Shown piece by piece: positions 32,855-33,135 of a DNA stretch of 33,135 nt. Position numbers and translations under genes: made by a program. Each line of letters begins with the position of its first letter. The stretch's first letter is position 1. Source of the DNA: JAJFTV01 sp036825755 (GTDB lineage Bacteria; Chloroflexota; Anaerolineae; Anaerolineales; Anaerolineaceae); the NCBI GenBank assembly GCA_036825755.1, contig DAISXR010000031.1:1-33135 (forward strand), read 5' to 3'. The notes beneath the pieces were generated by a model. That model saw nothing but the letters and a program-made list of their open reading frames with translations. It was not told the DNA's origin and did not search any database.

Positions 32855-33135
32855 CTACTCGATCTTTGGTTCTTCCAGTTCACTCACTAACAATTTCAGC
32901 ATGTCTTCGTCAATCGAGAAGGTATGCTCCTGAGCCGGAAAAACCCTGCCACGCACTTCCGTGCCGTAATCGGTCAGAGCTTTTACCATTTCGCGGCGGA
33001 TCTCGGCAAAGCGTTTGACAAATTTCGGCTTGAAACCCTCAAACATGCCGATGGCGTCGTGTGTCACCAGGACCTGGCCATCGCAGCCCGCCCCGGCGCC
33101 AATCCCGATGGTGGGAATGGTCAACCGCTGCGTGA
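32855..33135 (-). CDS. panB: 3-methyl-2-oxobutanoate hydroxymethyltransferase, C-terminal part
   Basis: Only the last 93 or so residues are inside the window; the gene continues past the right edge. The segment TIPTIGIGAGAGCDGQVLV followed by THDAIGMF and PKFVKRF is the signature C-terminal part of PanB. PanB transfers a hydroxymethyl group from methylenetetrahydrofolate to 2-oxoisovalerate, the first step of pantothenate synthesis. The tail (VRGRVFPAQEHTF) is also typical. There is a loose functional link to folD in the window, which supplies the same folate pool, but the genes are 29 kb apart. Confidence 0.95.
   Translation of the reverse strand, partial: TQRLTIPTIGIGAGAGCDGQVLVTHDAIGMFEGFKPKFVKRFAEIRREMVKALTDYGTEVRGRVFPAQEHTFSIDEDMLKLLVSELEEPKIE

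Overview
The window looks like a piece of a mid-GC genome from the Anaerolineae (phylum Chloroflexota), probably a metagenome-assembled or draft genome. This placement is inferred from gene style, not from a marker gene: several lipoproteins and Thr/Pro/Ala linkers typical of that group, a multi-GAF PP2C phosphatase, an FtsB-like protein with a Thr/Pro tail, a BMP-type ABC importer, and a tRNA gene without an encoded CCA. A run of exactly 100 N flanked by an identical 55-bp sequence shows that the sequence is a scaffold.

Layout. 1-2.85 kb (minus strand): a GntR/UTRA regulator, a YgeW-type knotted carbamoyltransferase and a carbamate kinase form one probable operon. It has a recognisable promoter and two copies of a TTGTCTGACAA-like palindrome just upstream. 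3.0-5.4 kb: folD (minus) and a UDP-glucose 6-dehydrogenase (plus). 5.5-10.1 kb (plus): a three-gene partner-switching cassette with a STAS anti-sigma antagonist, an RsbW-like ATPase and a very large GAF-repeat SpoIIE phosphatase. 10.1-16.1 kb (minus): a housekeeping run of rRNA-type methyltransferase, proC, TPR protein, lipoprotein, mtaB, tRNA-Leu(CAG) and an FtsB/DivIC-like protein. 16.2-18.0 kb (plus): a MalY/PatB aminotransferase and a DUF218 membrane protein. 18.1-24.1 kb (minus): a cold-shock protein, a TPR/coiled-coil membrane protein with an SH3-like end, a 1028-residue protein with two kinase-like domains, and a small two-TM protein.

24.3-32.8 kb (plus) is the most distinctive part: a GntR/UTRA regulator, two tandem BtpA/SgcQ-family TIM-barrel proteins, a BMP-family lipoprotein, an RbsA-type ATPase, two permeases and a PfkB-family kinase. 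The gene order reads as uptake, phosphorylation and cleavage or conversion of a nucleoside-like or sugar-like compound, with the BtpA-family proteins as enzymes of unknown chemistry. The window closes with the C-terminal end of panB (minus), convergent with the kinase gene across a shared hairpin terminator.

The second permease gene is drawn as broken by the N gap. Collapsing the duplicated 55 bp plus the gap (155 bp) restores one uninterrupted 300-residue reading frame, so the break is almost certainly an assembly artefact.
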